DNA from: Gilliamella sp. ESL0443
Lineage (GTDB): Bacteria > Pseudomonadota > Gammaproteobacteria > Enterobacterales > Orbaceae
DNA length: 64,000 bases
Reading direction: 5' to 3'
Assembly: GCF_019469165.1 (NCBI RefSeq)
Contig: NZ_CP048263.1
Location: 2,108,001 to 2,172,000, forward strand
The number at the start of each line of letters is the position of its first letter. Within the stretch, counting starts at the first letter, position 1. Shown here piece by piece: positions 59,824 to 64,000 of the stretch. Below the pieces are notes generated by a model that was given only the letters and a program-made list of their open reading frames with translations, did no database searches and was not told the DNA's origin. Position numbers and translations under genes: made by a program.

Positions 59824-59864
59824 ACATCACATCTACTAACAAAATTGGTAGATGTGATTTTTTT
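59824..59864 (+). terminator. Terminator of satP
   Basis: Stem ATCACATCTAC / GTAGATGTGAT with an 11-base loop, followed by a T run. Confidence 0.88.
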
Positions 59865-59890
59865 GAAAAGGAAAATAAAAAATCTAGCTT

Positions 59891-60832
59891 TTAATTTTTA
59901 TTTGAATTTATCAATGACTTACATACATTTAAAAGAGACTGGGTATGTTTATTTATTGTTTCTTCAGATAAATTATTATCTTTTGAGCTAAAAGCGTTAT
60001 TTATCATAATTTTACCACTGTTATCCATTGTTCCCGATGTCATCATAATGTAATTTGGAAATTGGATATCCATTGTTCCTTGTTTAAAAACAATATTTTC
60101 TAAATGAATGTTTGACTCTTCAGGTTTTAAATAAATCAATTCATCACCATTTCCAATGCTATCAATAAATATGAATTTTTTATTTTTCAATTGTTTTGCA
60201 TAGCTTTCCAGCATCTTTAGGCCATATTGTCCATTATTACCATCATCATATAAAACAAAAGCAATTTTCTTCTTTTCTTTTTTATCTAATTTATTAATTA
60301 AATTGATAATTGTAATAATACTTGAAGAGTTACAAACAAAATTCTTTTGATTCGGAATGCCACTTTTGTATTTCAAAATAATAAAAAATAATAAAATAGT
60401 CGAAACAATAGACGATACGCCGGGAATACTAAAAAAAACCTGCGACTGAATTTTTGGTATGAACACCCAGTAATTTAATACCAATGAGGTGATGAATAAG
60501 AAAATAATTGGCGAAATACTTATAAAATAGCCTAATTTACTAAAGTGAGGCGTGAATGCATATTTTTTATTAAAATTAAAATTCTTAATACCAGTATCAT
60601 AATAGGTACAAATGATTAATTCAGCTTGATCTAAATTACCAATATAAGCGTTGTAATAATTTTCATACCGTCTTGTTGCTAACTTTAATTTTGCTAATTT
60701 AGCATCAACTATATAGCCCAATTGAGTAAGTTCTTTAGATATCACTCTTAAAAAAGTGATTTTTTCTTTAGACGTAAATCTTTTGCCAAAAATGACACAG
60801 TATCTTAGTACAAGGTCTTTAAATTTATCCAT
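59891..60832 (-). CDS. M28-peptidase-like membrane protein, probably not a peptidase
   Basis: 313 residues. The soluble parts resemble the M28 zinc-peptidase fold: AELIICTYYDTG near residue 70 matches the usual HYDT metal motif but with Tyr for His, and KKIAFVLYDDGNNGQYGLKML near 195 matches the FDNGExGLxGS region without the Glu ligand pattern. Two or three membrane helices (about 100-160) are inserted between them. Loss of ligands suggests a non-catalytic relative. It follows the PTS genes on the same strand after about 125 bases. The role is unknown. Confidence 0.55.
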   Translation of the reverse strand: MDKFKDLVLRYCVIFGKRFTSKEKITFLRVISKELTQLGYIVDAKLAKLKLATRRYENYYNAYIGNLDQAELIICTYYDTGIKNFNFNKKYAFTPHFSKLGYFISISPIIFLFITSLVLNYWVFIPKIQSQVFFSIPGVSSIVSTILLFFIILKYKSGIPNQKNFVCNSSSIITIINLINKLDKKEKKKIAFVLYDDGNNGQYGLKMLESYAKQLKNKKFIFIDSIGNGDELIYLKPEESNIHLENIVFKQGTMDIQFPNYIMMTSGTMDNSGKIMINNAFSSKDNNLSEETINKHTQSLLNVCKSLINSNKN

Positions 60833-60958
60833 TTTTAATAATTATTTTAATTTAGAAAAACTGTTAGTGCGATATTAGTCACACTAACAGCGAAACAAAT
60901 AGATAATATTAAAATAATGATTATCAAATAATATTATCTATAGAAGATGTTAGTTTAA

Positions 60959-61402
60959 TCAATAATCATCTTCATTTTGAGATTGGGAGAAATTAGCCAT
61001 ATTGCTAATCGCTTCTTGGATATTCTCATGTCCAGTTTCAACACACTCTTTTGCCAAATCAAGTAGTGATAATGAATCTCTATTACATACAGCATTAATT
61101 ACCATTGGCAAGTTCATACCGGTAATGACGCGGACATTCATACCTAATTTTTCCCATTCTGGCAAACATCGCATTGATGCGTTATAAGGCGAGGCACCCA
61201 ATAAATCAACAAAAATTAAGACACCTTGCCCTGAGTCTAGAGATTTTGAACAATCAAATAAATTATCTTTTAATTGTTCAATATCTTGTCCTGGATTGAG
61301 TGATAGTGATTCAAATTTATCTTGTTCTCCAACAATCATTGATACACTATCTTTAATCCCTTCAGCCATTTTGCCATGACTAACTAATAAAACACCTATC
61401 AT
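60959..61402 (-). CDS. Mannose-family PTS enzyme IIA
   Basis: 147 residues from ATG 61402; a TTG at 61426 would overlap the IIB gene and is less likely. IIA-Man fold: MIGVLLVSHGKMAEGIKDSV with the phosphorylated His at about 10, FVDLLGASPYNASMRC, and MNLPMVINAV. Accepts phosphate from HPr and passes it to IIB. Last gene of a IIC-IID-IIB-IIA set with short gaps. The sugar is not determined by sequence. Confidence 0.9.
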   Translation of the reverse strand: MIGVLLVSHGKMAEGIKDSVSMIVGEQDKFESLSLNPGQDIEQLKDNLFDCSKSLDSGQGVLIFVDLLGASPYNASMRCLPEWEKLGMNVRVITGMNLPMVINAVCNRDSLSLLDLAKECVETGHENIQEAISNMANFSQSQNEDDY

Positions 61403-61418
61403 ATTTTCGATACCTATA

Positions 61419-61916
61419 TTATTCAAACATCTTAATCGCTTCGTTTAATGTGACTTTTTTCAACGAAGGCGTCGCTTGAAAATAGATATCCATATTAGGG
61501 AAGCTGTTTTGTAAATCGATTAGTAAATCAAGTTGTTCTTTATTAATCGATACTTCTTTAATTATTGAAGTTGCTCCAGGTACTAGCGGTAAACCTCCAA
61601 TGTTAAGATTAGTTATTGGCACACCCGCTTTAATGATTTTATACATAACTTCTATATTTTTTGTTATCAAAATAACATTAAAATCATCATACTGGCGATC
61701 ATTCCAATATCTTACCGCGCCATCTTCTTTTAATACTCTTATTTTGTGTCCTGTACTTGCCCCAGCACCTAATATAATATTTTTAGTAAATTCATCATTT
61801 GCTGAGTAATCATCGGCTACAAATAACGCATTTGCTCCAGCTGCTTTAGAGACATTAGTTGCAACTTGACCATGAATAAGGCGGCTATCTACACGCGCTA
61901 ACACTACTTTTCCCAT
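61419..61916 (-). CDS. Mannose-family PTS enzyme IIB
   Basis: 165 residues. KVVLARVDSRLIHGQVATN carries the phosphorylated His at about 15, followed by FVADDYSANDEF, and GHKIRVLKEDGAVRYWND. It transfers phosphate to the incoming sugar at the IIC-IID channel. Confidence 0.92.
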   Translation of the reverse strand: MGKVVLARVDSRLIHGQVATNVSKAAGANALFVADDYSANDEFTKNIILGAGASTGHKIRVLKEDGAVRYWNDRQYDDFNVILITKNIEVMYKIIKAGVPITNLNIGGLPLVPGATSIIKEVSINKEQLDLLIDLQNSFPNMDIYFQATPSLKKVTLNEAIKMFE

Positions 61917-61942
61917 AATTTTACCTCTATATTTTTTTAATT

Positions 61943-62803
61943 TTATAAAATTCCAATGGCTGCTAATACACCAAGTATTATGGTTAATCCAACTAATGCT
62001 TGAGTTACTTTTAACCCTTTCTTAGAAAAATAGAAATATAATCCCATCACGACCATAAGAGGCAATACACCCGGTAGGATTTTATCCAACGTATCTTGGA
62101 TGACAAATTCTTTACCGGATAAATTGAATTTCAAACTTGATGATACTTTTATGTAGTTGGCAGCTAAAATACCCATCATGAATAGACCTAGAATGGATAA
62201 GCCCTCAATGACCATTTGCATTTTATTACCAACAACTTCAGTAGCTGCATTTCTACCCAATTTGAATCCTAACTGAGCAAAATAGTACCCAACAAAAAGT
62301 TGATAGATAACAAATGCAATGAAAGGAAATAAAGCACCAATTGCTAGGCCTTCTTGAGCCCAAGGAAGCGCAATTGCAATAAAGATATATTGCACTGTTC
62401 CAGAGTCGATTGCGTCACCTATTCCGGCTAAAGCCCCCATTAAACCAGCTTTTGTATTATAGAGAACGTCGTTATCAATGCTGATCGGTTTCTTTTGATA
62501 AACTTCATCTGCTCTTACAGCTTCTAGTGACGCCATAATTCCTGAAATTGTTCCCCCACCCCAGGTTAATTGAGTGTTAAAGAACAATAAGTGCCTTTGA
62601 TAAGCGGCAGAAAGCTCACTTTTTGATTTATATAATTTTTTGAGAATTGGCATCAATCCCCACATTAAAGAAGCGGCTAGATAGCGGTCAAATGAGTGTG
62701 GGATTTCATTTGCATAATACCAACGTAACCATGCAATAGTGATATCTTTTTTAGTTATTGCTTCTGGTTTGAGATCAATACTTTCTTGTACGATTTCAGT
62801 CAT
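61943..62803 (-). CDS. Mannose-family PTS enzyme IID
   Basis: 286 residues. Soluble N-terminal half with LTWGGGTISGIMASLEA and GLMGALAGIGDAIDSGTVQYIF, typical of IID, followed by membrane-associated helices at the C-terminus. It forms the membrane permease with IIC. Good AGAGGA before the ATG. Confidence 0.93.
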   Translation of the reverse strand: MTEIVQESIDLKPEAITKKDITIAWLRWYYANEIPHSFDRYLAASLMWGLMPILKKLYKSKSELSAAYQRHLLFFNTQLTWGGGTISGIMASLEAVRADEVYQKKPISIDNDVLYNTKAGLMGALAGIGDAIDSGTVQYIFIAIALPWAQEGLAIGALFPFIAFVIYQLFVGYYFAQLGFKLGRNAATEVVGNKMQMVIEGLSILGLFMMGILAANYIKVSSSLKFNLSGKEFVIQDTLDKILPGVLPLMVVMGLYFYFSKKGLKVTQALVGLTIILGVLAAIGIL

Positions 62804-62841
62804 TATAAATTCCTCTTTTTAATTTATTAATCAATTAAAGA

Positions 62842-63669
62842 TTAATAATCGTCATCATCTACTTGATTATTTGAATTACTTCTAGGTTGCTCAGCCGCAG
62901 AATTAACCGCTTCATTCTTTGCAAGGACAAAGATAAACGCAACAATAGCGCCGACAATTGCGTAGGTAACCATTGTGATATTCAGTGGTTTTGCAATTAC
63001 GGCCATGAAGTAAGCTAATAAGAAGAAAATGATGTAATTTTTCTTACCGATAACATAAATAGTCAGAGCAATACCTACTGCTGCAAGACCACCACCAATT
63101 ACATTAAGAATATGGAAAACAAGTCCACCAGCATTAGATTTAATGATATCTGCAATTATTGGCGCACCAAAATAGAGTGCGACAAACATAAATGGTAAAA
63201 AGAGTGCGACACTACAAATGATTGGTAAGATAATAATTGATAAAGTTAATCCCGAACTGTTAGCTTCGTCAGCATATCGTTCAGTTAATTTCATAATCAT
63301 TGTATTGAGGAAAAATCTTAATTGGTATAAATACGATCCTAACAAACCAACAGGTACGGCTACCGCCACCGCTGCTGCTGGTTGCATATCGCCGAGTAAT
63401 GCGACAGGTACAGCGACAGCTGTTGCAATTGCGGGTTCTGATGGCATTTGTCCGCCAGGAGAAAACACACCCATATAAATTAACTGTATTGCTGCGGTTA
63501 TTATCATCGCGTTTGAAATATCATTAAAGACTATTCCAACAATTAACCCCGTCATCATCGGTGAGAATCTGAGTGTTAATGTTGCTCCACCCAGCCCCCG
63601 AGACATTACCATTGCAACCCATATTGAAATAATGGTTGCTTGAAGAAACGTTACATGCATTTCTTGCAT
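62842..63669 (-). CDS. Mannose-family PTS enzyme IIC
   Basis: 275 residues with about eight hydrophobic segments. Family motifs are MTGLIVGIVFNDISNAMIITAAIQLIYMGVFSPGGQMPSEP and the Ala/Val-rich AIATAVAVPVALL. Ends in an acidic tail. Upstream in the same operon is a 2-hydroxyacid dehydrogenase gene, 40 bases away, suggesting that the imported sugar or sugar acid is further oxidised or reduced. Confidence 0.93.
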   Translation of the reverse strand: MQEMHVTFLQATIISIWVAMVMSRGLGGATLTLRFSPMMTGLIVGIVFNDISNAMIITAAIQLIYMGVFSPGGQMPSEPAIATAVAVPVALLGDMQPAAAVAVAVPVGLLGSYLYQLRFFLNTMIMKLTERYADEANSSGLTLSIIILPIICSVALFLPFMFVALYFGAPIIADIIKSNAGGLVFHILNVIGGGLAAVGIALTIYVIGKKNYIIFFLLAYFMAVIAKPLNITMVTYAIVGAIVAFIFVLAKNEAVNSAAEQPRSNSNNQVDDDDY

Positions 63670-63708
63670 ATATAAACTCCTCGATTTTTTTATAATGTTT
63701 TAAAAATT

Positions 63709-64000
63709 TTATGAAACAATTGATTGTAATTCTTGCTTATTGACAAATTTCTCTACATCTTGGACACATTTCTCACCCATACCCTGCAAACACTCAATGG
63801 CATAAGCTGATGTATGTGGAGTAACAAGAACTTTTGGATGCTGAACTAGAGGATTGTCGTTATATGAAGGCTCGACATACATTACGTCAGTAGCATGACC
63901 CGCAACAATACCCTCATTCAATGCATGTAATAGTGCATTTTCATCAATTAGTTCAGCTCGAGCAGTATTGGTGATGTAAACGCCTTTTTTCATTAAAGAA
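63709..64000 (-). CDS. D-isomer-specific 2-hydroxyacid dehydrogenase, C-terminal part (runs off the window)
   Basis: The reading frame remains open to the window edge, so only about the last 97 residues are seen. KKGVYITNTARAELIDENALLHAL and the catalytic TPHTSAYAIECLQGM with the essential His match NAD-dependent 2-hydroxyacid dehydrogenases of the phosphoglycerate-dehydrogenase group. Upstream of and probably cotranscribed with the PTS genes. Substrate unknown. Confidence 0.85.
   Translation of the reverse strand, partial: SLMKKGVYITNTARAELIDENALLHALNEGIVAGHATDVMYVEPSYNDNPLVQHPKVLVTPHTSAYAIECLQGMGEKCVQDVEKFVNKQELQSIVS

Overview
The window looks like the chromosome of an AT-rich gammaproteobacterium close to the Enterobacterales/Pasteurellales, most likely a member of the Orbaceae (Gilliamella-type insect-gut bacteria). 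This is an inference. It rests on E. coli-like proteins and gene neighbourhoods (ubiU-ubiV, csdA-csdE, a DUF1266/J-protein/hscC locus, the atp operon, prfB-lysS, upp-uraA, satP divergent from dnaK-dnaJ), very low GC, and a mannose-family PTS. No sequence search was possible.

Layout. 1-5.4 kb: a lipoprotein of unknown function, the oxygen-independent ubiquinone hydroxylation proteins UbiU/UbiV, the cysteine desulfurase pair CsdA/CsdE, and the outer-membrane lipoprotein DolP. 5.6-10.7 kb: a dedicated Hsp70 locus (DUF1266 protein, giant J-domain protein, HscC). 10.8-22.3 kb: core metabolism (xseA, xthA, tyrA, glmM) and the complete F1Fo ATP synthase operon without atpI. 22.4-24.8 kb: an adhesin-like gene bounded by direct repeats, with a 7-bp simple-sequence repeat at its 5' end. 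24.9-33.4 kb: recC, yjjV, two transporters, gloC, a biotin-repressor site in front of bioY and a YiiX-like hydrolase, and tRNA-Asn(GTT). 33.4-38.7 kb: accessory region with gene remnants, a SUKH-like immunity gene and duplicated secreted or lipid-anchored proteins. 38.9-44.0 kb: UvrA2-type ABC ATPase, a beta-lactamase-fold protein with altered catalytic motifs, and a MATE exporter. 44.6-49.0 kb: a glutamine amidotransferase, sodA, prfB with its programmed +1 frameshift, and lysS. 49.0-51.0 kb: a second adhesin cassette flanked by the same repeats. 51.0-59.8 kb: uraA, upp, gntR-ung, grcA, dnaJ-dnaK and satP. 59.9-64 kb: an M28-like membrane protein, a mannose-family PTS (IIC, IID, IIB, IIA) and the end of a D-2-hydroxyacid dehydrogenase.

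The most interesting structure is the pair of adhesin cassettes at 22.4-24.8 kb and 49.0-51.0 kb. Both sit in gaps between housekeeping genes and lie on the same strand. Both are bounded on each side by the same short motif (core CCCCGCTCCTCAAC or close variants) in the same orientation. Both contain a homologous intrinsic terminator and a conserved 5' block. Gene 1 carries three copies of a 7-bp repeat just inside the conserved ATG and is out of frame as written; one more copy, or two fewer, restores the frame. Gene 2 carries a run of ten T (coding strand) in its early codons. GATC sites cluster near both 5' ends. Together these suggest switchable surface proteins carried as modular cassettes.
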